Assembly: GCA_002386405.1 (NCBI GenBank)
Contig: DGIP01000293.1
Location: forward strand, 1 to 21,965
Source: Stenotrophomonas maltophilia
Lineage (GTDB): Bacteria; Pseudomonadota; Gammaproteobacteria; Xanthomonadales; Xanthomonadaceae
Reading direction: 5' to 3'
Length of the DNA stretch: 21,965 bases
Part shown: positions 1 to 7,597 of the stretch, piece after piece
How positions within the stretch are numbered: position 1 is the first letter of the stretch
Layout: each line of letters begins with the position of its first letter
Notes under the pieces: generated by a model
Database searches by the model: none
Seen by the model: only the letters and a program-made list of their open reading frames with translations
Told to the model about the DNA's origin: nothing
Program-made: the position numbers and the translations under genes

Positions 1-14
1 CGCTCTTCCGATCT
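1..14 (+). other. Illumina TruSeq adapter remnant
   Basis: These 14 bases (CGCTCTTCCGATCT) are identical to the 3' end of the standard Illumina TruSeq adapter. They are almost certainly untrimmed library sequence and not genomic. They happen to leave the rseA reading frame open, so residues read from them are artificial. Confidence 0.93.
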
Positions 15-279
15 CAGCCGCAGCGCCGAACCGGTGCGTGCGGTGGCCAGCCAGCCCGCACTGGCCCCGGTGGTACCGCCTGCCGATGCCCGCGCCCTGC
101 CGTTCGGTGAGGTCGGCAACCTGCAGGCCCGGCCGTGGCCGCGCTCGACGGTGGGCAGCAGCGGGGCGCTCAATGCCAGCTTCTCCACGCAGGAGCCGCA
201 GGCGGCGTTCTATCCGTTCGAACCGCGCCTGCAGGAAGACGCCGCCGGCACGCCGCCCGTGCGTCGCCAGCGCGACTGA
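15..279 (+). CDS. rseA: Anti-sigma-E factor RseA, C-terminal part (5' end missing)
   Basis: Only the last ~88 codons are present, in frame 1, ending at TGA 277-279. The visible part is Ala/Pro-rich and ends in a segment with the residues FYPFEPRL, followed by a basic tail (PPVRRQRD). This fits the periplasmic C-terminal domain of the Xanthomonadaceae sigma-E negative regulator, which binds RpoE with its N-terminus and releases it after envelope-stress proteolysis. No catalytic or DNA-binding motif can be seen in this fragment. The identification rests mainly on position directly upstream of a degP/mucD gene (rpoE-rseA-mucD order) and on tail resemblance. The true start and the transmembrane helix lie outside the window. 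Confidence 0.6.
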
Positions 280-304
280 CGTTTGCCTCCATTTCCGCCA
301 TCCA

Positions 305-329
305 GGCGCTGCACGCTCGGTGCAGCGCC
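305..329 (+). terminator. Strong intercistronic hairpin between rseA and degP
   Basis: This is a perfect 10-bp inverted repeat (GGCGCTGCAC, 5-nt loop GCTCG, GTGCAGCGCC). No T-run follows, so it may be a processing or stability hairpin or a partial terminator instead of a full intrinsic terminator. It lies 26 bases after the rseA stop and 42 before the degP start. Confidence 0.5.
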
Positions 330-371
330 ACCCCTTCCCCTGAACATCCCTGACCCGGAGGCTCGAGTCTG

Positions 372-1901
372 ATGACCGCCCGTATCCGCACGCACGCCAT
401 GGCCCTGCTGGCCATCACCCTCCCGCTGGTGGCCTGTGCCCAGTCGCCCAGCCCTACCGCCCCTGCGGCGCAGGTGGCCGCCGCTCCGCGTGCGCCGGCC
501 GCACCGCTGGTCAGTGGCCTGCCGGACTTCACCAACCTGGTGGAGCAGGTTGGGCCGGGCGTGGTCAACATTGAAACCACCATCGTGCGCAGCAACCGCC
601 AGGCGCGCGGCGCCGGTCCGGGCCCGGGTCCGGGCGACGACGAGATGCCGGAGTTCTTCCGCCGCTTCTTCGGCCCGGACTTCCAGATGCCGGGCCAGCC
701 CGGTGGCGAGGATGAAGGCCCCAGCATCCGCGGCCGCGGCATGGGCTCGGGCTTCATCATCTCGCCCGACGGCTACGTGTTGACCAACCACCATGTGGTG
801 GCCGACGCCGGCGAAGTGAAGGTCAAGCTGGGCGACCGCCGCGAATTCACCGCCAAGGTGATCGGCAGCGACCAGCAGTACGACGTGGCCCTGCTCAAGA
901 TCGATGCGAAGAATCTGCCGACCGTGCGCGTGGGCGATTCCAACACGCTCAAGCCGGGCCAGTGGGTGGTCGCGATCGGCTCGCCGTTCGGCCTGGACCA
1001 CTCGGTCACCGCCGGCGTGGTCAGTGCGGTCGGGCGCAGCACCGGCGGCCAGGACCAGCGCTACGTGCCGTTCATCCAGACCGACGTGGCCATCAACCAG
1101 GGCAACTCGGGCGGTCCGCTGCTCAATACCCGCGGTGAAGTGGTCGGCATCAACTCGCAGATCTTCTCCGCCTCGGGCGGCTACATGGGCATCAGCTTCG
1201 CGATCCCGATCGACCTGGCCATGGGCGCGGTCGACCAGATCAAGAAAAACGGCCGCGTGAGTCGTGGCCAGCTGGGTGCGATCGTGGGCGCCATCACCGG
1301 CGACGTGGCACAGGGCTTCAACCTGCCCGACAGCCGTGGCGCACTCGTCAACGAACTGGTGCCGGGCAGTGCCGCCGCCAAATCCGGCCTGGAAGTGGGC
1401 GATGTGATCCGTTCGGTCAACGGCGCCGCCATCAACACCTTCAGCGACCTGCCGCCGCTGATCGGCGCGCAGGCGCCGGGCAGCAAGGTCCGCCTGGGCG
1501 TGCTGCGCGACGGCCGCGAACGTGAGATCACCGCGACCCTGACCGAGCTGGCCGAGGATGCGGCACGCGGCACCGCCGGTCCGGCGGCCGCCGACGCGGC
1601 GCCTCAGGTAGGGGCCAATGCCCTGCTGGGCCTGGACGTGGCCGACCTGACCGCCCCGCAGCGCCAGCAGTTGGGGCTGGACGCGGGCGAGGGCGTGCGC
1701 ATCACCACCGTCAAGGGCCAGGCCGCGCGCGATGCCCGGTTGTCGCCGGGCATGGTGATCCTGCAGGTCGGGCGCACCCAGGTCGGCAGCGTCGCTGCGC
1801 TGAACAAGGCACTGGGTGGCTACAAGAAGGGCGACGTGGTGATGCTGCTGGTCCGCGCCGGCGGCAACAGCGCCTTCGTGGCGGTCAAGACCGGCCAGTA
1901 A
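372..1901 (+). CDS. degP: DegP/MucD-type periplasmic serine protease (Do family)
   Basis: This is a 509-residue HtrA-family protease/chaperone that degrades or refolds misfolded envelope proteins. The trypsin-like domain carries the triad His141 (in TNHHVV), Asp171 (in QYDVALLKI) and Ser246 (in NQGNSGGPLLN). Two PDZ domains follow, at about residues 288-385 and 410-505. A Gly/Pro-rich acidic loop (about 80-120) resembles the LA loop of DegP. The N-terminus is a hydrophobic signal ending in LVAC at residues 19-22, which is a lipobox, so the mature protein is probably lipidated on Cys22. A GGAGG ribosome binding site at 357-361 supports the ATG at 372. Position after rseA fits the sigma-E/MucD module. 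Family assignment is firm; degP versus mucD is a naming choice. Confidence 0.95.
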   Translation: MTARIRTHAMALLAITLPLVACAQSPSPTAPAAQVAAAPRAPAAPLVSGLPDFTNLVEQVGPGVVNIETTIVRSNRQARGAGPGPGPGDDEMPEFFRRFFGPDFQMPGQPGGEDEGPSIRGRGMGSGFIISPDGYVLTNHHVVADAGEVKVKLGDRREFTAKVIGSDQQYDVALLKIDAKNLPTVRVGDSNTLKPGQWVVAIGSPFGLDHSVTAGVVSAVGRSTGGQDQRYVPFIQTDVAINQGNSGGPLLNTRGEVVGINSQIFSASGGYMGISFAIPIDLAMGAVDQIKKNGRVSRGQLGAIVGAITGDVAQGFNLPDSRGALVNELVPGSAAAKSGLEVGDVIRSVNGAAINTFSDLPPLIGAQAPGSKVRLGVLRDGREREITATLTELAEDAARGTAGPAAADAAPQVGANALLGLDVADLTAPQRQQLGLDAGEGVRITTVKGQAARDARLSPGMVILQVGRTQVGSVAALNKALGGYKKGDVVMLLVRAGGNSAFVAVKTGQ

Positions 1902-1921
1902 CCCCCGTCACTGCTGTGTTT

Positions 1922-1953
1922 CCGGGCCCGCTTCGGCGGGCCCGGTCGTATTT
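1922..1953 (+). terminator. Rho-independent terminator after degP
   Basis: A perfect 10-bp GC stem (CCGGGCCCGC / GCGGGCCCGG) encloses a TTCG tetraloop at 1932-1935, followed by a modest T-containing tail ending in TTT at 1951-1953. It starts 20 bases after the degP stop and separates the rseA-degP unit from lepA. Confidence 0.85.
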
Positions 1954-1984
1954 GGCTCCCCGGCACGCGGGGAGGGGCCGGCCA

Positions 1985-1993
1985 TGCGATAAT
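1985..1993 (+). promoter_or_regulatory. Putative extended -10 promoter element of lepA
   Basis: TGC followed by GATAAT (5/6 to TATAAT) forms an extended -10 element, located 39 bases before the lepA ATG and downstream of the degP terminator. No convincing -35 box is present. Very similar TGCGAYAAT elements stand before rlmD and nagZ in this window. Confidence 0.5.
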
Positions 1994-2032
1994 GTGCCGT
2001 TATCCTGACGACGCGACGCGCCGCCGCCACCT

Positions 2033-3838
2033 ATGTCCTCTGATTCGATGCGGAACATCCGCAACTTCTCCATCATTGCCCACGTCGACCACGGCAAGTC
2101 CACGTTGGCCGACCGCATCATCCAGCTTTGCGGCGGCCTCCAGGCCCGCGAGATGGAAGCGCAGGTGCTCGACTCCAATCCGATCGAGCGCGAGCGCGGC
2201 ATCACCATCAAGGCCCAGTCGGTATCGCTGCCGTACGTGGCCAAAGATGGCCAGACCTACCACCTGAATTTCATCGACACCCCCGGGCACGTCGACTTCT
2301 CCTATGAAGTCAGCCGCTCGCTGGCCGCCTGCGAAGGCGCGCTGCTGGTGGTGGATGCGGCCCAGGGCGTGGAAGCGCAGTCGGTCGCCAACTGCTACAC
2401 CGCCGTGGAGCAGGGCCTGGAAGTGGTGCCGGTGATCAACAAGATCGACCTGCCCACCGCCGACATCGAGCGCGCCAAGGCCGAAATCGAAGCCGTGATC
2501 GGCATCGACGCCACCGACGCGGTGCCGGTCAGCGCCAAGACCGGCCTGAACGTGGTGGACGTGCTGGAAGCCATCGTGCATCGCATCCCGGCCCCGCAGC
2601 CGCGCGATACCGACAAGCTGCAGGCGCTGATCATCGATTCCTGGTTCGACAATTACCTGGGCGTGGTCTCGCTGGTGCGCGTGATGCAGGGCCAGATCAA
2701 GGCCGGCGACAAGCTGCAGGTGATGTCCACCGGCCGCAACCACCAGGTCGACAACGTCGGCGTGTTCACCCCCAAGCGCAAGGTGCTGCCGGCCCTGCGT
2801 GCGGGCGAGGTGGGTTGGGTCACGGCCAGCATCAAGGACGTGCACGGCGCGCCCGTGGGCGACACCCTGACCCTGGCCGCCGACCCGGCCGCCAAGCCGC
2901 TGCCGGGCTTCCAGGAAATGCAGCCGCGCGTGTTCGCCGGCCTGTTCCCGGTCGATGCCGAAGACTACCCGGACCTGCGCGAAGCGCTGGACAAGCTGCG
3001 CCTGAACGATGCCGCGCTGCGTTTCGAGCCGGAAAGCTCCGAAGCGATGGGCTTCGGCTTCCGTTGCGGCTTCCTGGGCATGCTGCACATGGAAATCGTG
3101 CAGGAGCGCCTGGAGCGCGAATACAACCTGGACCTGATCAGCACCGCGCCGACCGTGGTCTACGAGGTCCTCAAGACCGACGGCACCATCATCAACATGG
3201 ACAACCCGGCCAAGCTGCCGCCGGTGAACATGGTGACCGAGATCCGCGAGCCGATCATCCGCGCCAACGTGCTCACCCCCGAGGAGTACATCGGCAACAT
3301 CATCAAGCTGTGCGAGGAAAAGCGCGGCAGCCAGATCGGCATCAACTACATGGGCAGCCAGGTGCAGATCAGCTATGAGCTGCCGATGGCCGAGGTGGTG
3401 CTGGACTTCTTCGACAAGCTCAAGTCGGTCAGCCGCGGCTATGCCTCGCTGGATTACCACTTCGTGCGCTTCGACGCCGGTCCGTTCGTCCGCGTGGACG
3501 TGCTGATCAATGGCGACAAGGTCGATGCGCTGTCGCTGATCGTGCACCGCAGCCATGCCGACCGGCGCGGCCGCGAGCTGTGCGAGAAGATGAAGGAACT
3601 GATCCCGCGGCAGATGTTCGACGTGGCCATCCAGGCCGCCGTGGGCTCGCAGATCATCTCCCGTACCACGGTCAAGGCCATGCGCAAGAACGTGCTGGCC
3701 AAGTGCTATGGTGGCGACGTTTCGCGCAAGAAGAAGCTGCTGGAGAAGCAGAAGGAAGGCAAGAAGCGCATGAAGCAGGTCGGACGCGTGGAGATTCCGC
3801 AGGAAGCCTTCCTCGCCGTGCTGCAGATGGACAAGTAA
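2033..3838 (+). CDS. lepA: Elongation factor 4 (ribosomal back-translocase LepA)
   Basis: This 601-residue translational GTPase acts on stalled or mistranslocated ribosomes. G-domain motifs are AHVDHGKST (16-24), RGITI (55-59), DTPGH (82-86) and NKID (136-139). The LepA-specific C-terminal domain ends in a Lys-rich segment followed by [15 protein letters not shown]. Length is normal for the family (about 595-600). No Shine-Dalgarno sequence precedes the ATG at 2033. An in-frame ATG at 2048 also lacks one; I keep 2033 because related Xanthomonas proteins begin with the same MSSDSMRN residues. The next gene, lepB, starts 24 bases downstream, the usual lepA-lepB pairing. Confidence 0.97.
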   Translation: MSSDSMRNIRNFSIIAHVDHGKSTLADRIIQLCGGLQAREMEAQVLDSNPIERERGITIKAQSVSLPYVAKDGQTYHLNFIDTPGHVDFSYEVSRSLAACEGALLVVDAAQGVEAQSVANCYTAVEQGLEVVPVINKIDLPTADIERAKAEIEAVIGIDATDAVPVSAKTGLNVVDVLEAIVHRIPAPQPRDTDKLQALIIDSWFDNYLGVVSLVRVMQGQIKAGDKLQVMSTGRNHQVDNVGVFTPKRKVLPALRAGEVGWVTASIKDVHGAPVGDTLTLAADPAAKPLPGFQEMQPRVFAGLFPVDAEDYPDLREALDKLRLNDAALRFEPESSEAMGFGFRCGFLGMLHMEIVQERLEREYNLDLISTAPTVVYEVLKTDGTIINMDNPAKLPPVNMVTEIREPIIRANVLTPEEYIGNIIKLCEEKRGSQIGINYMGSQVQISYELPMAEVVLDFFDKLKSVSRGYASLDYHFVRFDAGPFVRVDVLINGDKVDALSLIVHRSHADRRGRELCEKMKELIPRQMFDVAIQAAVGSQIISRTTVKAMRKNVLAKCYGGDVSRKKKLLEKQKEGKKRMKQVGRVEIPQEAFLAVLQMDK

Positions 3839-3862
3839 GGCTCCCGTTCCCAAGGACACTGC

Positions 3863-4657
3863 ATGAAACTGTTTGAAATCCTGCTGGTCGTACTGACGCT
3901 GGCCTCGGGCCTGATCCTGCTGGCCGACAAGCTGTACTTCGCCAAGCGCCGCGCGGCGCGGGCCGGCCTGCTGGACAGCGAGCCGGTGCTGGTGGATTAC
4001 TCCCGGGCGTTCTTCCCGGTACTGGCCATCGTGCTGGTGGTGCGCAGCTTCATTGCAGAGCCTTACAAGATCCCGTCCAGTTCGATGATGCCGAACCTGC
4101 TGATCGGCGATTTCATCCTGGTCAACAAGTTCGCCTATGGCCTGCGCCTGCCGCTGAACAACGCCAAGATCGTCCCAATCGGCGAGCCGGCGCGTGGCGA
4201 CGTGGTGGTGTTCCACTTCCCGGGCCATTCGGACAACGACCCGAACAAGGGCGAGAACTTCATCAAGCGCGTGATCGGCGTCCCGGGCGACGAGATCGCC
4301 TTCCAGGGCGATGGGGTGATCCTCAACGGCACCCCGCTCAAGTACGAGAGCAAGGGGTTGTATGCTGGGCACCGTGGCCAGGGGGAGGGCGCCTCACTGC
4401 TGGTGGAGCACCTGCCGGGCCGCACCCATACCGTGCTGGAGACCGATTATCCGCGTGGCGAAGGCCAGTGGACCGTGCCGCCGGGCAAGTACCTGGTCAT
4501 GGGCGACAACCGCGACAACAGCGATGACGGCCGTTTCTGGGGCCTGCTGCCGGAGGAGAATCTCCGCGGCAAGGCCTTCCTGATCTGGCTGAACTGCTCG
4601 GGCTGGTTCTGCAAGGATGGTTTCGAACCGTCCCGCATCGGCACCGGCATCAACTGA
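3863..4657 (+). CDS. lepB: Signal peptidase I
   Basis: This 264-residue inner-membrane leader peptidase removes Sec/Tat signal peptides on the periplasmic face. There are two N-terminal hydrophobic segments, at about residues 4-21 and 47-63. They are followed by the catalytic serine motif PSSSMMP (Ser74), the general-base lysine in FIKRVIGVPGD (Lys135) and the conserved box GDNRDNSDDGRFWG (214-227). AAGGA at 3852-3856 is a well-placed ribosome binding site. The length is a little shorter than E. coli LepB (324), mostly in the periplasmic insertion. It lies between lepA and the DUF4845 gene, with the latter starting 28 bases downstream. Confidence 0.96.
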   Translation: MKLFEILLVVLTLASGLILLADKLYFAKRRAARAGLLDSEPVLVDYSRAFFPVLAIVLVVRSFIAEPYKIPSSSMMPNLLIGDFILVNKFAYGLRLPLNNAKIVPIGEPARGDVVVFHFPGHSDNDPNKGENFIKRVIGVPGDEIAFQGDGVILNGTPLKYESKGLYAGHRGQGEGASLLVEHLPGRTHTVLETDYPRGEGQWTVPPGKYLVMGDNRDNSDDGRFWGLLPEENLRGKAFLIWLNCSGWFCKDGFEPSRIGTGIN

Positions 4658-4685
4658 TTCCAACCGCGTATCTGGGGAGAACGCA

Positions 4686-5069
4686 ATGAAGACGATGAAG
4701 ACGCAGCGTGGCATGACCCTGACCTCGTTCCTGGTCGTGCTGTGCATCGTGGGGTTCGGCCTGTACATCGGCATGAAGCTGTTCCCGATGTATTCCGAGT
4801 TCTATGCGGTCAAGACCGCGCTCAAGGGCGTGGCGAAGGAACCCGGAGTGGCCAACATGGAGCCGGGCAAAGTGCAGGAAATGTTCTTCCGCCGGCTGGA
4901 CATCAGCTATTCGGAAAGCGTCAAGCCGGCGAACGTCAAGTTCGAACGCGTCAGCGGCGGCTGGAACATGAAGGTCAACTACGAAGTGCGTCGCCCGCTG
5001 CTCGGCAACCTCGACGTGGTTGGAAAATTTGATGCACACCAGGAATTGACCCTCAGCGGTGCCGACTAA
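4686..5069 (+). CDS. DUF4845 single-pass membrane protein
   Basis: This is a 127-residue protein of unknown function, found between lepB and rnc in many gammaproteobacteria. A basic N-terminus (MKTMKTQRG) precedes one hydrophobic helix (about residues 10-30) and a soluble C-terminal domain. The N-terminus resembles a type IV prepilin (RG then MTLTSF), but the +5 position is Ser where pilins have Glu. The frame is open further upstream, into lepB. I chose the ATG at 4686 because GGGGAGA at 4674-4680 is a good ribosome binding site and the product then begins as the family does. Its last 11 bases overlap the rnc start, suggesting translational coupling. Confidence 0.85.
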   Translation: MKTMKTQRGMTLTSFLVVLCIVGFGLYIGMKLFPMYSEFYAVKTALKGVAKEPGVANMEPGKVQEMFFRRLDISYSESVKPANVKFERVSGGWNMKVNYEVRRPLLGNLDVVGKFDAHQELTLSGAD

Positions 5070-5739
5070 AACCTATCAACGTGGTGACCGCATTGGTCAC
5101 GCCTTCCAGGATCCGGGCCTGCTCCAGCAGGCCCTGACGCATCGCAGTGCCGGCACGCCGAACAACGAGCGGCTGGAATTCCTCGGCGACAGCATCGTGA
5201 ACATGATGGTGGCCCAGGCGCTCTACCAGCGCTGGCCCAAGGCCGACGAGGGCGCCCTGACCCGCGCCCGCGCCGAGCTGGTGCGCGAAGGCGCGCTGGC
5301 GGTGATCGCCCGCACCCTGGAGCTGGGCGAACGGCTCACCCTGGGCCCCGGTGAAATGAAGTCCGGCGGCCATCGGCGCGACTCGATCCTGGCCGACGCC
5401 CTGGAAGCGGTGGTGGCCGCGATCTACCTGGATGCCGGCTTTGCCGCCTGCCAGGCCGTGGTGCTGCCCTGGTTCGGCCCCTCCATGGAGGCGCTGCCGG
5501 CCACCGGCAAGCCCGAAAAAGACCCCAAGACCCGCCTGCAGGAATGGCTGCAGGGCCGACAGAAGGCCTTGCCGCTGTACGAATTGGTGTCAGAATCAGG
5601 CGACGATCACGCCAAGACCTTCCGGGTACGCTGCGGCGTAGCCGATCCCGCTGTCAGCACCGAAGGCGAAGGTGCCTCGCGACGGCTGGCCGAACAACAG
5701 GCGGCAGCTGCCGCCCTCGAGCAACTGGATTCCAAGTGA
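5059..5739 (+). CDS. rnc: Ribonuclease III
   Basis: This 226-residue double-strand-specific endoribonuclease matures rRNA precursors and processes mRNAs. The catalytic domain shows the RNase III signature [10 protein letters not shown]. Metal and catalytic residues correspond to Glu37, Glu40, Asp44, Glu64, Asp113 and Glu116. A dsRNA-binding domain occupies about residues 155-225 and ends in the Ala-rich helix typical of the fold. The start is GTG at 5059, inside the DUF4845 gene. AGGAA at 5041-5045 could serve as a somewhat distant ribosome binding site. The stop overlaps the era start (GTGA at 5736-5739), so rnc and era are translationally coupled as in E. coli. Confidence 0.96.
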   Translation: MPTKTYQRGDRIGHAFQDPGLLQQALTHRSAGTPNNERLEFLGDSIVNMMVAQALYQRWPKADEGALTRARAELVREGALAVIARTLELGERLTLGPGEMKSGGHRRDSILADALEAVVAAIYLDAGFAACQAVVLPWFGPSMEALPATGKPEKDPKTRLQEWLQGRQKALPLYELVSESGDDHAKTFRVRCGVADPAVSTEGEGASRRLAEQQAAAAALEQLDSK

Positions 5740-6632
5740 GCGAAGCAATCCCCCATCATTGCGGCAGCGTGGCCGTCATCGGCCGCCCCAACGTCGGCAA
5801 GTCGACCCTGACCAACGCCCTGGTGGGCGCCAAGGTCAGCATCGTCTCCAACCGGCCGCAGACCACCCGCCACCGGCTGCTGGGCATTGCCAGCTATCCG
5901 GAAGGCCAGCTGGTGCTGGTCGACACCCCCGGCCTGCACCGCGTGCAGAAGCGCGCCATGAACCGGGTGATGAACCGCGCCGCGCGCGGCTCGCTCGAGG
6001 GCGTGGATGCCGGCATGCTGGTGATCGAGGCTGGCCGCTGGGACGAAGAAGACACCCTGGCGTTCAACGTGCTCAGCGATGCCGGCATTCCGGTGGTGCT
6101 GGTGGTGAACAAGGTCGACCGCCTGAAGGACAAGGCCGCACTGTTGCCGTTCCTGCAGCAGGTCACCGAAGGCCGCACGTTCGCGTCCGTGCACCCCATT
6201 TCCGCGCAGAAGCGCAACGGCCTGGAAGCGCTGGTGCGCGACCTGCTCAAGCTGCTGCCCGAAGCCCCGCCGATGTTCGGCGAAGACGAAATCACCGACC
6301 GCAGCCAGCGTTTCCTGGCCGGCGAACTGGTCCGCGAGCAGCTGATGCGCCAGCTCGGCGAAGAGCTGCCGTACGCCACCACGGTGGAGATCGAGCGCTT
6401 CGTCGAAGACGGCAACCTGCTGCGCATCGGTGCGGTGATCTGGGTCGAACGCGAAGGCCAGAAGGCGATCGTGATCGGCAAGGGCGGCAGCCGCCTGAAG
6501 GACATCGGCGCCAAGTCGCGCATGCAGATGGAGCGCCTGTTCGACGCCAAGGTCTTCCTGGAAACCTGGGTGCGCGTGCGCGAAGGCTGGTCGGACGACG
6601 AAGCCGCGCTGAAGGCCTTCGGCTACGAGTAA
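5736..6632 (+). CDS. era: GTPase Era
   Basis: This 298-residue GTPase binds the 3' end of 16S rRNA and helps assemble the 30S subunit. The G domain has GRPNVGKS (16-23), DTPG (63-66), NKVD (125-128) and an SA motif (156-157). The C-terminal type II KH domain has the GKGG loop at 248-251. The start is GTG at 5736, giving residues [10 protein letters not shown] and overlapping the rnc stop by 4 bases. An open extension back to 5544 is read in a frame inside rnc and would add an unrelated N-terminus, so it is not used. The length matches E. coli Era (301). Confidence 0.96.
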   Translation: MSEAIPHHCGSVAVIGRPNVGKSTLTNALVGAKVSIVSNRPQTTRHRLLGIASYPEGQLVLVDTPGLHRVQKRAMNRVMNRAARGSLEGVDAGMLVIEAGRWDEEDTLAFNVLSDAGIPVVLVVNKVDRLKDKAALLPFLQQVTEGRTFASVHPISAQKRNGLEALVRDLLKLLPEAPPMFGEDEITDRSQRFLAGELVREQLMRQLGEELPYATTVEIERFVEDGNLLRIGAVIWVEREGQKAIVIGKGGSRLKDIGAKSRMQMERLFDAKVFLETWVRVREGWSDDEAALKAFGYE

Positions 6633-6665
6633 ACCCGGCAGGGTTGCCGCTCACCGCCCCTGCCC

Positions 6666-7388
6666 ATGCGCATCGATGACGAACCGGCCTTCGTGCTGCA
6701 TGCCCGCTCCTGGCGGGAAACCAGCTTGCTGGTCGAGGTCCTGACCGAGCAGCATGGGCGGATCGGCGTGCTGGCGCGCGGTGTGAGCAGCCCGCGCAGC
6801 CATGCGCTGCGCGCCGCCCTGCAGCCCCTGCAATGGATCCGCCTGGCCGCCGTGCAGCGCGGCGAGCTGGCCCAGCTGCGCGGGGCGGAGGCACTGGATG
6901 CCGCACCACGGCTGAGCGGCGATGCCATGCTGGCCGGCTTCTACGTCAATGAACTGGTGATGCGGCTTGCGCCCCGCCAGGACCCGCTGCCCGAGCTGTA
7001 CGACCACTACGGGCAGGTGCGCCAGCGGCTGGCGGCGGCCGAGCCGTTGGCCTGGACCCTGCGCCGGTTCGAACGCGACCTGCTGGAGGCGTTGGGCTTC
7101 GGCTTCGACCTGGAACATGGCAGCGATGGCGAGCCGATCGACCCGGCCGCCCGCTATGAGCTGGACCCGCTGGAAGGTCCGCGACGGCTGCTCAGCGAGC
7201 GGGGCATGGATCCGCGGCGGGGGACGGCGACCGGGAGCGCGCTGCTGGCCTTGGCCAACGATGCGCTGCCCGGGCCGGATGACCTGGCCAGCCTGCGCCG
7301 GGGCATGCGCGCCGTGCTGCTGCACCATCTGGGTGGGCGCGGCCTGAAATCGTGGGAGATGCTGGAGGATCTGGCGCGGCGGCGGTGA
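6666..7388 (+). CDS. recO: DNA repair protein RecO
   Basis: This 240-residue recombination mediator of the RecFOR pathway helps load RecA on SSB-coated single-stranded DNA. The N-terminal OB-fold begins with the typical pattern [19 protein letters not shown] and continues with GRIGVLARG. An alpha-helical C-terminal domain follows. The protein contains no cysteine, so it lacks the four-Cys zinc site of many RecO proteins and is of the E. coli type. No clear ribosome binding site precedes the ATG at 6666, 33 bases after era. The stop codon coincides with the start of a tandem-repeat array. In many other gammaproteobacteria pdxJ follows recO, but not here. Confidence 0.93.
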   Translation: MRIDDEPAFVLHARSWRETSLLVEVLTEQHGRIGVLARGVSSPRSHALRAALQPLQWIRLAAVQRGELAQLRGAEALDAAPRLSGDAMLAGFYVNELVMRLAPRQDPLPELYDHYGQVRQRLAAAEPLAWTLRRFERDLLEALGFGFDLEHGSDGEPIDPAARYELDPLEGPRRLLSERGMDPRRGTATGSALLALANDALPGPDDLASLRRGMRAVLLHHLGGRGLKSWEMLEDLARRR

Positions 7389-7484
7389 TTTACGTGCGCG
7401 GGGTCATGGCGGGCGCGGATGGTGGTTCACGTGCGCAGGGTCATGGCGGGCGCGGATGGTGGTTTACGTGCGCAGGGTCATGGC
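7383..7484. repeat. 37-bp tandem repeat array at the recO 3' end
   Basis: Two full 37-bp units (7389-7425 and 7426-7462) differ at only two positions. A third partial unit of 22 bases (7463-7484) then runs into the first REP hairpin. The unit begins TTTACGTGCGC and contains GGTCATGGCGGGC. The six bases before the first unit (7383-7388, the recO end and stop) resemble the end of the unit (GGTGA versus GGTGG), so the array seems to be anchored in the recO terminus. There are no spacers and no open frame of interest. Confidence 0.9.
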
Positions 7485-7486
7485 TT

Positions 7487-7509
7487 TGACACGCATGGCG
7501 TGTCACTAC
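7487..7509 (-). repeat. GTAG-type REP hairpin (SMAG-like), left copy
   Basis: A perfect palindrome (TGACACGC, ATG, GCGTGTCA at 7487-7505) is flanked on its right by CTAC (7506-7509). Read on the minus strand this is GTAG followed by an 8-bp stem with a 3-nt loop. That is the design of the GTAG family of repetitive extragenic palindromes (SMAG elements) described in Stenotrophomonas maltophilia. Confidence 0.8.
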
Positions 7510-7524
7510 GATCCTGGGTCGCTC

Positions 7525-7552
7525 GGGTTGGGGGTCGAACGTTGGGGGTGGG
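7525..7552 (+). other. G-rich tract with G-quadruplex potential
   Basis: Four G-runs (7525-7527, 7530-7534, 7544-7548, 7550-7552) are separated by loops of 2, 9 and 1 bases, which fits a possible intramolecular G-quadruplex. It lies in the centre between the two inverted REP hairpins. The sequence GTTGGGGGT occurs twice. Formation is a prediction only. Confidence 0.4.
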
Positions 7553-7565
7553 CTGCACCCGTTGC

Positions 7566-7588
7566 GTAGGGACACGCCGCGCGTGTCC
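7566..7588 (+). repeat. GTAG-type REP hairpin (SMAG-like), right copy
   Basis: GTAG (7566-7569) is followed by the perfect stem-loop GGACACGC, CGC, GCGTGTCC (7570-7588). The stem differs from the left copy at one base pair. With the left copy in inverse orientation and 56 bases between the GTAG heads, the two form a REP doublet (REPIN). It lies between the convergent recO and response-regulator genes and could act as a two-way transcription barrier. Confidence 0.82.
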
Positions 7589-7597
7589 GCCTTTCGC

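Noticed and set aside
2000..4372. Very long open frame antisense to lepA and lepB (790 codons)
   Set aside because: It lies opposite well-recognised genes, is full of His/Gln/Arg/Asp repeats typical of antisense reading in GC-rich DNA, and has no family resemblance.
7389..7484. CRISPR-like repeat
   Set aside because: The 37-bp units are directly adjacent with no spacers, and no cas genes are near.
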